Shown: positions 44,476 through 54,083, counted from the first letter of the stretch. The stretch: 64,000 nt of DNA from Devosia indica (GCF_003056405.1 NZ_PYVZ01000013.1:1-64000), one strand, 5' to 3'. Translations and numbers: made by a program. The notes: generated from the sequence alone by a model not told the origin.

Positions 44476-45147
44476 CTATCCACTCACTTCCAGCTCGAAC
44501 ACCACGTCGGCCCGCTCTCGCGAGCTTTCCACAAGGTCGTAATTGGGCAGGTCATTGCGCTCGATATGCGCCTTGTTGCGCTCGGCGGTAAACAGCCCTT
44601 CCTCGCCATGGCGCTTCATCAGCCGCTCGCGCACGGTGTCGCGCGACACATGGACGAACACGGCATAGTCCAGTTGCGCCTTCACCCCGGCCCACGGCCC
44701 CTGGGTCAGCAGCAGGTAATTGCCTTCCACCACCAGCACCTTCACATCCGGATCGACGGTAAAGGCGTCGTCCACCGTGTCTTCGATCTTCCGGCTGTAG
44801 CCCGGCCCGCGCACCACTTCGCGCGCATGTTTGAGATGATGCAGGAAACTGACAAACGCGGCCCCTTCGAAGGTATGCGGCGCGCCCTTGAATTCGGTCT
44901 GGCCCATGGCTTCGATCTTGGCATGCTTCATATGGAAGCCGTCCATCGGCACCAGCGCCGAACTGCCCGGCCTGACCGCATTGAGCATGGCGACGAGCTC
45001 GGCCGCCAGCGTCGATTTGCCCGTTCCGGGCCCGCCCGCGATGCCAATGGCGATGCGCTTGCCCTCGGCCTGGCTTTCCATTTCCAGCACATGCGGCATC
45101 AGCCGGGACAGCATTTCGGTCGGCGTGAGACGGATGGTTTCGGGCAC
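44476..45147 (-). CDS. P-loop nucleoside/sugar kinase-like protein (FrcK-like)
   Basis: A 223-residue phosphoribulokinase/uridine-kinase-type ATPase. Walker A is GIAGGPGTGKST near residue 33; MDGFHM and the VVEGNYLLLTQGPW block follow, with a lid rich in Arg (RERLMKRH). It resembles FrcK, the kinase encoded with the rhizobial fructose importer, but lies about 13 kb from the frc-like genes. I prefer GTG 45147 because AAGGAGG lies seven bases upstream; ATG 45183 lacks a site. Divergent from the helicase gene. Confidence 0.78.
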   Translation of the reverse strand: MPETIRLTPTEMLSRLMPHVLEMESQAEGKRIAIGIAGGPGTGKSTLAAELVAMLNAVRPGSSALVPMDGFHMKHAKIEAMGQTEFKGAPHTFEGAAFVSFLHHLKHAREVVRGPGYSRKIEDTVDDAFTVDPDVKVLVVEGNYLLLTQGPWAGVKAQLDYAVFVHVSRDTVRERLMKRHGEEGLFTAERNKAHIERNDLPNYDLVESSRERADVVFELEVSG

Positions 45148-45216
45148 GTCCGCTTCCTCCTTGGTATCCTCGGCTGCGATCATATAGGGTTTGAACTGAT
45201 TTGCAGCAGGTGATCC

Positions 45217-47703
45217 TTGGCGCCGCACCTTCCACCGATCATCGATGACTGGTTCACCGCCCGGGGCTGGACCCCGCGTGCCCATCAGCGCGACGTGCTA
45301 GCCTCGCACCAGTCCGGCGCCAGTCAATTGCTCATCGCCCCGACTGGCGCCGGCAAGACACTGGCCGGCTTCCTGCCCACTCTGTCCGATCTCGTCGATG
45401 GCCGGTTCGAAGGGCTCCATACCCTCTATGTCTCGCCACTCAAGGCCCTGGCGGTCGATGTGCAGCGCAACCTGTCCACCCCAATCGCCGAAATGGGCCT
45501 GCCCATCCGCGTCGAAACCCGCACCGGCGACACTTCCGCCGCAAAGCGCGCGCGCCAGCGGGTCAAGCCACCCCAGGTGCTGCTGACCACGCCCGAGCAA
45601 TTGGCCCTGCTGATCTCGCATCCCCATGCCGAATTGATGTTTGGCACGCTGCGCCGCGTCGTGCTCGACGAACTCCACGCGCTGGTCACCTCCAAGCGCG
45701 GCGAATTGCTGTCTCTCGGGCTGGCGCGGCTGGCCCGGCTGGCCCCGGACATGCGGATCACCGCGCTCTCGGCCACCATTGCCCAACCGGAGATGCTGCG
45801 TGACTGGATCGCCCGGCCGCTGCCGCAGCGCCGCACCGATCTCCTGCACATGGCCGGTGGTGCTCCGCCCGAACTGTCCATTCTCCAGACCCAGGAGCGC
45901 CTGCCCTGGGCCGGCCATTCCGCCGTCTATGCCCATCGTGAGCTTTACGAGACGATCCAGCGGCACAAGACCACGCTGCTCTTCGTCAATACCCGCTCAC
46001 AGGCCGAAATGCTGTTCCAGGGTCTCTGGGACATCAATGACGAGATGCTGCCCATCGCCCTGCATCACGGCTCGCTCTCGGTCGAGCAACGTCGCAAGGT
46101 CGAAGCTGCCATGGCCTCGGGCAAGCTCAAGGCCGTGGTCTGCACCTCCACGCTCGATCTCGGCATCGACTGGGGTGATGTGGATCTCGTCGTGCAGGTC
46201 GGCGCGCCCAAGGGGTCCTCGCGCATGCTGCAGCGGATCGGCCGCGCCAATCACCGGCTTGATGATCCCTCGCGCGCCCTGCTGGTGCCCTCCAATCGTT
46301 TCGAAGTGCTCGAATGCGAAGCGGCGGTCGAAGCGGTGGCCGAAGGCCATCAGGATAGTGAAGACCCCATGTCTGGCGGTTATGACGTGCTGGCCCAGCA
46401 CGTTCTGGGCATGGCTTGCGCCGAGCCTTTCCTGGCCGACGGCCTTTACGCCGAAGTCATCTGCGCCTGGCCTTATCGTGACCTCACCCGCGAAAAGTTC
46501 GACAAGGTCCTCGATTTCGTCGCCACCGGCGGCTATGCGCTGCGCGCCTATGAACGCTATGCGCGCCTCAAGCAGAACCCGGATGGCAAATGGCGCCTTT
46601 CCCATCCGCAGGTCGCTCAACAATATCGGCTCAATATCGGCACCATCATTGAAGAGCCCATGGTGCGTGTCCGCCTGGTCCGCGCCCGTGGTCAGAAGCA
46701 GGGCCGCACCACCGGCCCCATCGGCGCTGGCGGGCGCGTATTGGGCGAGATGGAGGAATACTTCTTCGGCACGCTCTCATTGGGCGATACCTTCATGTTC
46801 GGCGGTGAAATCGTCGCCTTCGAGGGCATGAAGGACAACGAGGCTTTCGTCTCCCGCGCCTTTTCCAAGGACCCGAAAATACCTTCCTATATGGGCGGCA
46901 AGTTCCCGCTCTCGACCTATCTGGCCGAGCGCGTGCGCCGCATTATGGATAGCCCCGGCGAGTGGCAGAAACTGCCTGATCAGGTCAGCGACTGGCTGCG
47001 CCTGCAGCGCGATCTCTCCGTCATGCCGCGCCGCGATAGCCTGCTGGTCGAAACCTTCCCGCGCGGCACCAATAATTTCCTGGTCTGCTACCCCTTCGAA
47101 GGCCGCCTCGCCCACCAGACCCTTGGCATGCTGCTGACGCGCCGGCTGGAACGCATGCGCGCCCGGCCATTAGGCTTCGTCGCCAGCGAATACGCCTTGG
47201 CCATCTGGGGGCTGGGCGATCTCTCTGCGCTCATCCGCACCGACCGGCTCTCCCTCGATGAGCTGTTTTCCGAGGATATGCTGGGTGATGACCTGGAAGC
47301 CTGGCTCGATGAATCGGCGCTGATGAAGCGGACCTTCCGGAACTGCGCCATCATTGCCGGGCTGATCGAGCGCCGTCATCCCGGCAAGGAAAAGACCGGG
47401 CGCCAGATCACCATGAGCTCGGACATCATCTACGACGTGCTCTACCAGCACGAACCCGACCATATCCTGATCGAGGCCACCCGCCGCGACGCCGCCCGCG
47501 GCCTGCTCGATATCGAACGATTGGGCCAGATGCTCGCCCGCATCCGCCACCACATCATCCACAAGCCGCTGCATCAGATCTCCCCGCTCGCCGTGCCCGT
47601 CATGCTCGATATCGGCAAGGAACCCATTTTCGGGGAAGCCCGGGAATCAGCTATGGCTGATGCAGCAGAAGAATTGTTGCGAGAGGCTACGGGGGAACAC
47701 TGA
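45217..47703 (+). CDS. Ligase-associated DNA damage response DEXH-box helicase (Lhr-like)
   Basis: An 828-residue superfamily 2 helicase. It has APTGAGKTLAGFLP (motif I), VSPLKALAVDVQRN (Ia), LDELHAL (II, DEXH form), ALSATIAQ (III) and IGRANHR (VI), then the Lhr winged-helix and core domains. The length and DELH box fit the ligase-associated group (TIGR04121). It starts with TTG at 45217, seven bases after AGCAGG. The PdeM nuclease gene follows, but the partner ATP-dependent ligase and exonuclease genes are not in this window. Confidence 0.9.
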   Translation: MAPHLPPIIDDWFTARGWTPRAHQRDVLASHQSGASQLLIAPTGAGKTLAGFLPTLSDLVDGRFEGLHTLYVSPLKALAVDVQRNLSTPIAEMGLPIRVETRTGDTSAAKRARQRVKPPQVLLTTPEQLALLISHPHAELMFGTLRRVVLDELHALVTSKRGELLSLGLARLARLAPDMRITALSATIAQPEMLRDWIARPLPQRRTDLLHMAGGAPPELSILQTQERLPWAGHSAVYAHRELYETIQRHKTTLLFVNTRSQAEMLFQGLWDINDEMLPIALHHGSLSVEQRRKVEAAMASGKLKAVVCTSTLDLGIDWGDVDLVVQVGAPKGSSRMLQRIGRANHRLDDPSRALLVPSNRFEVLECEAAVEAVAEGHQDSEDPMSGGYDVLAQHVLGMACAEPFLADGLYAEVICAWPYRDLTREKFDKVLDFVATGGYALRAYERYARLKQNPDGKWRLSHPQVAQQYRLNIGTIIEEPMVRVRLVRARGQKQGRTTGPIGAGGRVLGEMEEYFFGTLSLGDTFMFGGEIVAFEGMKDNEAFVSRAFSKDPKIPSYMGGKFPLSTYLAERVRRIMDSPGEWQKLPDQVSDWLRLQRDLSVMPRRDSLLVETFPRGTNNFLVCYPFEGRLAHQTLGMLLTRRLERMRARPLGFVASEYALAIWGLGDLSALIRTDRLSLDELFSEDMLGDDLEAWLDESALMKRTFRNCAIIAGLIERRHPGKEKTGRQITMSSDIIYDVLYQHEPDHILIEATRRDAARGLLDIERLGQMLARIRHHIIHKPLHQISPLAVPVMLDIGKEPIFGEARESAMADAAEELLREATGEH

Positions 47704-47709
47704 GCCACT

Positions 47710-47758
47710 TCCCTTCTCCCCTCGTGGGAGAAGGTGCCCGAAGGGCGGATGAGGGGGC
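47710..47758 (+). repeat. 49-bp intergenic double-hairpin repeat, copy 2
   Basis: CCTTCTCCC with GGGAGAAGG (perfect 9-bp stem) and GCCC-GAA-GGGC, ending GAGGGGGC. Compared with copy 1 at 34192, the second stem carries a compensating G/C swap that preserves pairing. Confidence 0.75.
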
Positions 47759-47785
47759 CTTCGTTTCGGACAGTGCAAAAACTAT

Positions 47786-48493
47786 ATGAACAACGCCGCT
47801 CACTCTCTCCCCATTCCGGAAACGCCTGTGCTTCGCTTTGCCGGCCACAATTTCGAGCCTCTGCCCTCTGGCGCGCTCTATTGGCGCGCCCGGCAAACCC
47901 TCCTGGTGGCCGATCTGCATTTTGAAAAAATGGCCAGCTTCGCCCGGCGCGGCCAGATGCTGCCGCCCTACGACACGGCGATGACCCTGACGCGTCTGGA
48001 AGCCGATCTGCGGCGCACCGGTGCCCGCGAACTGCTCTCACTGGGCGACAGTTTTCACCGCCCGGATTCCGCGTCTCTCCTCACCCCGGCCGATCGCATG
48101 CGGCTTGATGCCATCACCGAGTCTTTTGCCTGCACCTGGCTGTCCGGCAATCACGATCCGCTCCCCCACGTCATTGGCGGCACCTGCCTGCCCGCGCTTG
48201 AGCTGGACGGTCTGATCTTCTCTCACGAGCCCAGGAAAGGGCGAACGGGACTTGTTGCGGGCCATCTGCATCCGGCCGCCCGCATCGCCATCAATGGCCG
48301 CGCCACGCGAAAGCCCTGTTTCGTGCATGACAACCGCCTGCTGATCCTGCCCGCCTATGGCGCCTCCACCGGCGCCCTCAATATTCTCTCGCCCACCTTT
48401 GCCGGTCTGTTCCACTGGCCGGCCCTGGAAGTGGTCATGCTGGGCCGCGACCGCACCTATCCCGTGCCGGTCAAGCGCCTGGTGGGCGGCTAA
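47786..48493 (+). CDS. pdeM: Ligase-associated DNA damage response endonuclease PdeM
   Basis: A 235-residue calcineurin-like phosphoesterase. Metal-binding motifs are all present: ADLHFEK (about residue 42), GDSFHR (about 89), GNHD (about 119) and GHLHP (about 151). It matches the PdeM group (TIGR04123) that accompanies the Lhr-like helicase, and follows it with an 82-base gap containing the double-hairpin repeat. It likely processes DNA ends during repair. The stop overlaps the convergent TIGR02186 gene by four bases. Confidence 0.9.
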   Translation: MNNAAHSLPIPETPVLRFAGHNFEPLPSGALYWRARQTLLVADLHFEKMASFARRGQMLPPYDTAMTLTRLEADLRRTGARELLSLGDSFHRPDSASLLTPADRMRLDAITESFACTWLSGNHDPLPHVIGGTCLPALELDGLIFSHEPRKGRTGLVAGHLHPAARIAINGRATRKPCFVHDNRLLILPAYGASTGALNILSPTFAGLFHWPALEVVMLGRDRTYPVPVKRLVGG

Positions 48494-49251
48494 CGCCGGA
48501 ACAGCACCCCGCCCAGCCAGCCGGTGAACAGCGCCAGGGCGACACAGGCCAGCCCATAGAGCAGCGGATATTGCGTGGCAGAGAGCGCCACGAAGCGCTC
48601 GAAATCGATCTTGCGCACCGCAAATCCGTCTGACTTGCGCGCGACAATTTCGCCATCCTTGAACACATAGGTCTGGGCGATGTAGGGCCCCGGCGGCGCA
48701 TTGCTCGGCAGGGTCAATTGTGCCGAATAAAAGCTCTCCGAATGGAACAGCACGCCGTTCTCCTGCACGCCGAACAGGTCTTGCTCGCTCATCAGGCGGA
48801 TCAGTTCATGCCCGAAGTTCAACGTCTGCCACCAGCCGGCCGGATTGGGCGAAATGGCATGGGACTCGGGCAGGATATAGTTGGTGGTCAGCGTGTTCAC
48901 ATCGGTAATGTCCCGCAGCCTGGTGCTGGCCAGCACGTGGAAATAGCTCGGAAAGCCCTTGAACTCGACCTGCTCGGTATTGAGCCAGACGCCGAAATTA
49001 TTGGTCTTCTTGCGCGCCACCCGGTCCTGTGTCGGTCCGACAACGACCACCACGACGTGAAACGGGCCTTCGACGAATTTCTGCTCTGCACCCGCATCGG
49101 GGGCGATGGTGCCGAAAAAGGTCAGCCGCTCACCATCAAAGCTGGATGTGATCTGCACCGTTTCGGTCGAAACGCTCGAGAACAGGCGCTCCGCTCCCGC
49201 CGGCAGGACCATGCACACAATGGCGAAAACGGCGAGTGCAAACCGGATCAT
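48490..49251 (-). CDS. TIGR02186 family membrane protein
   Basis: A 253-residue protein with signal peptide (residues 1-20, VLPAGAE), a beta-rich periplasmic domain, and a C-terminal helix (PLLYGLACVALALFTGWLGGVLF). Such proteins of unknown function usually sit beside TauE/SafE anion exporters, as here. The start overlaps the TauE stop (ATGA), indicating coupling. A role as an exporter partner is inferred from context. Confidence 0.8.
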   Translation of the reverse strand: MIRFALAVFAIVCMVLPAGAERLFSSVSTETVQITSSFDGERLTFFGTIAPDAGAEQKFVEGPFHVVVVVVGPTQDRVARKKTNNFGVWLNTEQVEFKGFPSYFHVLASTRLRDITDVNTLTTNYILPESHAISPNPAGWWQTLNFGHELIRLMSEQDLFGVQENGVLFHSESFYSAQLTLPSNAPPGPYIAQTYVFKDGEIVARKSDGFAVRKIDFERFVALSATQYPLLYGLACVALALFTGWLGGVLFRR

Positions 49252-50207
49252 GGCGCCACACTCGTCACGGCCATGGAGAACACATCATCGGGCGTCAGCA
49301 CAAGGGATAGCCCGAAGCGGATGGCAACGGCCAGCACCAGCAGCGCCAACAGCCCCCGCAATTGCTCCCCGCGCAGATGCATGCCGGCCGCAGCGCCGAA
49401 CTGGGCCCCGGCCACCCCACCCACCATCAGGCAGAAGGCAAGCAAGATATCGACGCTCTGGCTCTGTACCGCATGCAGCACGGTTGTTGCAGCCATCATG
49501 GCCACCACCTGCGCCAGCGAGGTGCCAATCACCACCGAGCCGGGAACGCGCAGCAGATAGACCAGCGCCGGCACCATGATGAAGCCGCCGCCAATGCCCA
49601 GCAGCGACCCGACAAAGCCGATGAACAATCCGATCAGCAGTACCGGCAGCACGCTGATATAGAGCCGGCTTTTCTTGAAGCGCACACGCCAGGGCAAACC
49701 ATGAATCCAATTGTGCTGATTGGCCTGACGCTCGCGCACCACCACGCCCTGGCGGCGCTTGAGCAGGGCGCGCACCGATTCTTGCAGCATCAGCACACCG
49801 ACAAAGCCAAGCAGCACCAGGAAGCCCAGCGAGATGACGAGGTCGAGTTGGCCTGCTTCGCGCAACAGGTCGAAGGCCGCCACGCCGCCAAACGCGCCCA
49901 CAATGCCCGAAAGTACCAGATACATCGCCAGATGCAGGTCAACGCCGCCACGCCGGTAGTGACTGAGCGCCCCCGAGGTCGATGCCGCGACCACCTGCCC
50001 GGTCACCGAGGCCACCGCCACCGCGGTCGGTACGCCCGAAAAGATCAGCAGCGGCGTCAGCAGAAACCCACCGCCCACTCCGAACAGACCAGACAAAAAG
50101 CCGACGGCCCCTCCGATCCCCACGAGAAAGAAGAGGTTCACGGAAAGCTCGGCTATTGGCAGATAGATCTGCAAGACCAGGGTCCCGTAATAGGTGTTAC
50201 GGGCCAT
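49248..50207 (-). CDS. TauE/SafE-family sulfite/organosulfonate exporter
   Basis: A 319-residue inner-membrane protein with about eight helices. The two family repeats carry FLSGLFGVGGGFLLTPLLI near residue 38 and FVGSLLGIGGGFIMVPALVYLLRVP near residue 199. Relatives export sulfite, sulfoacetate or thiosulfate, or import other sulfur anions. It is followed by the coupled TIGR02186 gene. The particular anion is unknown. Confidence 0.88.
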   Translation of the reverse strand: MARNTYYGTLVLQIYLPIAELSVNLFFLVGIGGAVGFLSGLFGVGGGFLLTPLLIFSGVPTAVAVASVTGQVVAASTSGALSHYRRGGVDLHLAMYLVLSGIVGAFGGVAAFDLLREAGQLDLVISLGFLVLLGFVGVLMLQESVRALLKRRQGVVVRERQANQHNWIHGLPWRVRFKKSRLYISVLPVLLIGLFIGFVGSLLGIGGGFIMVPALVYLLRVPGSVVIGTSLAQVVAMMAATTVLHAVQSQSVDILLAFCLMVGGVAGAQFGAAAGMHLRGEQLRGLLALLVLAVAIRFGLSLVLTPDDVFSMAVTSVAP

Positions 50208-50255
50208 CCTACAGGACGGTCCGTCAACAAGTGGTAAGGCCCGGCGCGAACGGGC

Positions 50256-50290
50256 AAAAACATTATGGCCCGGGCTTACGTCCGGGCCAT
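50256..50290 (-). terminator. Intrinsic terminator of the podJ-like gene
   Basis: On the minus strand, ATGGCCCGG, an 8-base loop and CCGGGCCAT form a perfect 9-bp stem, followed by AATGTTTTT. It lies 26 bases after the stop of the podJ-like gene at 50316 and upstream of the TauE gene. Confidence 0.75.
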
Positions 50291-50315
50291 GACGCTGTCA
50301 AATGAAGAGACCGGA

Positions 50316-53300
50316 TTAAACCGGCTGGCTGCCCAGAACGGCCAGCAGGCGCGGATTGATGGCGCCGCTCTCGCTCATGCCGGTGGCCCGCTCGAAGGCC
50401 CGGATCGCATCGCGCGTCTTTGGTCCGACCACGCCATCTGCCGTCCCGACGTCAAAGCCCAGCTTGCTCAGTGCCTGCTGCACCTTGGCGATCACCTCGC
50501 CGCTGCCAATGTCCTCGCCCGGATCGAACGTATCGCTCCAGGTGCCGATGGGTGCAAAATTGGCTGCCAGATCAACACTCTCGATCGTCCAGGCGTCCAC
50601 TTCGGCGCCAATCCGGTTGACCGCCTCGGCCGTCAGGGACTTGGCGATATCCTCGCGGGCCTTGGCCGCATCCTGGTCGCCATTCAGCGCTGCCAGCGAG
50701 AACCACTTGTAGGACTGCTCGAAATCCTGCTCCACCCCCAGCCCGCGGGCATAGAGCATGCCCAGATTGAACTGGCTGTCGGTCATGCCGCGCGCGGCCG
50801 CCTGGGCAAACCATTCGGCAGCCAGCTCGAATTCCTGCTCGCCCATCGCGCCGCCGGCGTATAGCGCGGCCAGATTGTGCATGGCCATGCGATTGCCCGC
50901 TTCGGCACTGCGCTGATACCACAGGCGCGCCTGCTCGAGGTCCTTCTCGACGCCATTGCCCATCTCATAGAGATTGCCCAGCCGATACTGGGCGGGCACG
51001 AAACCCTGTGCCGCCGAGCGTTCGTACCAGAGCGCGGAAGCCTCCAAATCCTTCTCCACGGCCCGGCCTTCGCCCAGAATGGCCGCGACTTCAAACTGTG
51101 CCTTGGCATTGCCATTGGCGGCTGCCTGGCGCAGCTCCAGCGGTCCGATCCCCTCGGGGGGAAGGTCGAACGCCTCAACGGCAGCCTCGCTCGCCTCTGC
51201 GGCCGGGCCAATCGACCCGGTGAGCACTGGCGTGTCGTCCGTCGCTTCCGTCTCGGCAATCGAGATTCGTCCGCCATCAGCCAGCAGTGCGGGGGGCATC
51301 GGCGTGGTCGGCGCAATCTTGTTGTCGCGCGAAAAGCTCATTGGCTCGCCCGGATTGATTGAGCCGGTCGCGGTGGTATCGACCAGATCGATGACGCGGG
51401 GCGGTATCACACTCGACACATCCTCGGAGCTGTCCGAATTGGTCGCGGCCGGTTCGGCCGGTGTGGCGGCTGCAGCCGCAGGCGACGCCGCTTCGGACCC
51501 CATGCGCTGCATCACCAGGTTCAGCGTCAGCATCGAGACGGCCACCAGCGTTGCCGCCAGCAATAGCGGGCGGCGATGGCGTGTCAGGAAGCCGGGTTGC
51601 TTGTCCGCGTCGTCGGCCATTGGCACCGGCGCAACCGTCTTTTCTGCCGCTGGCTTTTTCCGGCGCTTGGGACGTTCGGTTTGGGCCTTGGGCTGCGGTT
51701 CGACGGAAACGGCTGGTGTTGCGGTCTCGGCCACGGGCGGCGCATCTTCAGCAGGAGCGGCCTCCCGGCGCGACCGAACCCGGGCCAGCGCGCGCCCGAT
51801 AATGGAATTGCTGCTGGCGGCAGGCTGCACTTCTTCCTGCTTCGCGCGCTGCGCCCTTCGCGCCGCGGCAACGAAGGTGCTGGTATTGGAGGCAACCACC
51901 CGCGCTTCTTCCGCCGCAGGGTCAGCCGGGCGAGCCGGTGGTGCAAAAGGATCAGCATCGAGCTCGGCAAAGCTCGAACGAGGCCGCGGTGGCCGTTCGG
52001 CGCGGTTGGGGTCAAACGTGGGGGGCTCGGCGCGCGGCTTTGGCGCCTCTGCCGACAGGGCGGGCGCAGCGGCCCGGCTGGCTTCCTGGCTGAGGGCCGT
52101 GCGCACAGGCGCCTTGTCGCCAAATCCCTTGTCGAATAGCGGCTTCTCGTCCGCCGGATTGTCTGGCATGGCGTCGCCTCGGGCGCCCGTCAGACCGGCC
52201 AGGATGGAGTCGAGCTTTCCATTGTCTGGTTCAAGCGTACTCAGCGCCTGCTCGAACTGATTGTCAGGCGCTTTGGGCTGCGGCTTGGGAGCAGCGCTGG
52301 CGCGTGCCGGCTCTGGTACCGGGGCAGGGGCCGTATCGGTCTTGCCGGCCAGCACTGCCTCCAGCTTGGCGAGGCGTTCGGCGGTTTCCTTGCCTGCCGT
52401 GTTGAGCAGCGCCGCCATGCGCTTTTCCAGCGCATCCATATTGTCCGCAGCGGCGGCCGGTGCCTTGCTCATGGCTTCAGTAGCGCGTGCCGCGACCAGT
52501 TCGGCCAATTGCTCGTAATCGGGTGTCTTTCCCGCCGTCTTGATCAGCCCGGTAATCCGGTCCTCAATACTTTTCAGGCTGTCCGGACCGAACATGGCCA
52601 CCGGCGCCGGTGCCTTGCGGCTCACCGCGTCGCTGGTGCGCTCCGCCACCATGGTCGCCAGCGATTCAAAATCGGGACGTTCGCCCGCATCCTGCTGCCG
52701 GGCCAGGGCATCGAGCTGCGCGCCGGCATCGTCCATGCGGCTCATCAGCAGCTTGAGCTGGTCTTCCACCGCCTTGGTGTCCACCGGCACCATACGATCG
52801 CTCAGAAGCTCTATCTTGTCTTCGAGCCGGGCAAAGCGGGGTTCCATGCCACTCAGCACGGCCTCGCGCAGGGCCGTCATGTCCGCTCTGAGCGCGTCCA
52901 CCTGCGCATTGCCCGCGTCGATCCCGTCCAGCCGAGCCACAACCGCGTCGAGCCGGCTGGCCAGGGCGTCGGGATTGTCGCCCTTGGTCTGCATCGCCTG
53001 GGTAAAGGCCGCCATTTCGCTGGTCAGTTTTTCAAAGTCCGTTGAGGACAGCGACACCGTCTGCTCGATCGCATCGATCCGGTCATAGACATTGCGCACC
53101 CCGTCTTCGATGGAGCGCATCGCCGGTGCCAGCACGTCGGCGGGGTCGGTCTGGGCATTGCGGCGCTGGTCGCGGGCAATTTCCCGTTCCATCTGCTGGG
53201 CCTGCAGTTCGGCCAGCTTGCCCACCGTGGTGGACACATCGTCCAGCCGGGCATTGAGAATGGAAAGATCGTTGCGCGGACCTTCCTCGATCATTGCGCC

Positions 53301-53906
53301 CAGCGCGGCGATCTGTGCTTCGAGCCGCTTGACCTGGCCCGTTTCGCCAACGGCGCCCGCCAGCAATTCGACCACCTGGGTCAATTGCTCGACCTGCCCC
53401 GCCACCTCACGCACATGGCTCGAGCTCGAGCGCTGCGTCTTGAGTTCGCCTTCAAGCCGCTCAAGCCGCTGGCTCATACCGCCGACCAGCGTGCCCAGTT
53501 CGCGCAACTCCGGCATCTCGCTGGTGCGGCGCACCGGCGCCGGACTAGGCGCAATGCCCTGGCGGCCGCGGATTTCCGCAATGGCTGCCGTCAACTCGTC
53601 CGGCATGTCGGGTTCGGCCATGGCCATGTCACGGTCGGTGAACCGGTCTACGGCCCGCTTGACCGTGCGCAACGCCTCGCGGTGCCGTGTATTGGTTTCC
53701 GAGCCGGTTACCTGATTGCGCAGGTTCCGGACCCGCTGAGCCAGCGCGCTGGCGGGCGGTTCGGGCTGCTCGTCCTCAACCTGCCCATAATGGCTCTCGA
53801 CCTTGTCGAGCAGGGCGACCAGCTCTCCGCGCAAAGCCTGCCACTCGCCCGCATTGGGGTCGCGAGCCTGGTCGGCAAAATCTGACAGAGTGTGGGCGCG
53901 CGGCAT
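50316..53906 (-). CDS. podJ: PodJ-like polar organising protein
   Basis: An 1196-residue membrane protein. Residues 1 to about 560 are mostly coiled coil. A basic/proline-rich linker and one transmembrane helix at about 780-800 (LLLAATLVAVSMLTLNLVM) follow. The periplasmic part has about four Sel1-type TPR repeats (residues about 930-1080, for example ALWYERSAAQGFVPAQYRLGNLYEMGNGVEKD). A peptidoglycan-binding domain ends the protein (residues about 1135-1190, KLGFDVGTADGVVGPKTRDAIRAF). This order is that of PodJ, which marks the new pole in Caulobacter and rhizobia. The ATG at 53906 has AAGGACC upstream. The symbol is by architecture. Confidence 0.82.
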   Translation of the reverse strand: MPRAHTLSDFADQARDPNAGEWQALRGELVALLDKVESHYGQVEDEQPEPPASALAQRVRNLRNQVTGSETNTRHREALRTVKRAVDRFTDRDMAMAEPDMPDELTAAIAEIRGRQGIAPSPAPVRRTSEMPELRELGTLVGGMSQRLERLEGELKTQRSSSSHVREVAGQVEQLTQVVELLAGAVGETGQVKRLEAQIAALGAMIEEGPRNDLSILNARLDDVSTTVGKLAELQAQQMEREIARDQRRNAQTDPADVLAPAMRSIEDGVRNVYDRIDAIEQTVSLSSTDFEKLTSEMAAFTQAMQTKGDNPDALASRLDAVVARLDGIDAGNAQVDALRADMTALREAVLSGMEPRFARLEDKIELLSDRMVPVDTKAVEDQLKLLMSRMDDAGAQLDALARQQDAGERPDFESLATMVAERTSDAVSRKAPAPVAMFGPDSLKSIEDRITGLIKTAGKTPDYEQLAELVAARATEAMSKAPAAAADNMDALEKRMAALLNTAGKETAERLAKLEAVLAGKTDTAPAPVPEPARASAAPKPQPKAPDNQFEQALSTLEPDNGKLDSILAGLTGARGDAMPDNPADEKPLFDKGFGDKAPVRTALSQEASRAAAPALSAEAPKPRAEPPTFDPNRAERPPRPRSSFAELDADPFAPPARPADPAAEEARVVASNTSTFVAAARRAQRAKQEEVQPAASSNSIIGRALARVRSRREAAPAEDAPPVAETATPAVSVEPQPKAQTERPKRRKKPAAEKTVAPVPMADDADKQPGFLTRHRRPLLLAATLVAVSMLTLNLVMQRMGSEAASPAAAAATPAEPAATNSDSSEDVSSVIPPRVIDLVDTTATGSINPGEPMSFSRDNKIAPTTPMPPALLADGGRISIAETEATDDTPVLTGSIGPAAEASEAAVEAFDLPPEGIGPLELRQAAANGNAKAQFEVAAILGEGRAVEKDLEASALWYERSAAQGFVPAQYRLGNLYEMGNGVEKDLEQARLWYQRSAEAGNRMAMHNLAALYAGGAMGEQEFELAAEWFAQAAARGMTDSQFNLGMLYARGLGVEQDFEQSYKWFSLAALNGDQDAAKAREDIAKSLTAEAVNRIGAEVDAWTIESVDLAANFAPIGTWSDTFDPGEDIGSGEVIAKVQQALSKLGFDVGTADGVVGPKTRDAIRAFERATGMSESGAINPRLLAVLGSQPV

Positions 53907-54083
53907 GACAGGTCCTTCGTCACAATAGACGGACCCCTCGCGATTCAACACGAAGGTATAACGCTCACTCTTGAGAAAACATGGTAAAGAACCCGTTAAG
54001 CATTGTCGCAATATGCAAGGGCAAGTGCCGGTAATCCGTGCGATTCAGGCATAATCAACAAGTCCAGGGTTAGGTTCTGCTCC
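53907..54083. promoter_or_regulatory. Divergent promoter region, podJ-like / response regulator
   Basis: The 177-base region between divergent starts is AT-richer around 53960-54010 and must hold both promoters. No recognisable operator or CtrA-type TTAA-N7-TTAA site was seen. Confidence 0.3.
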
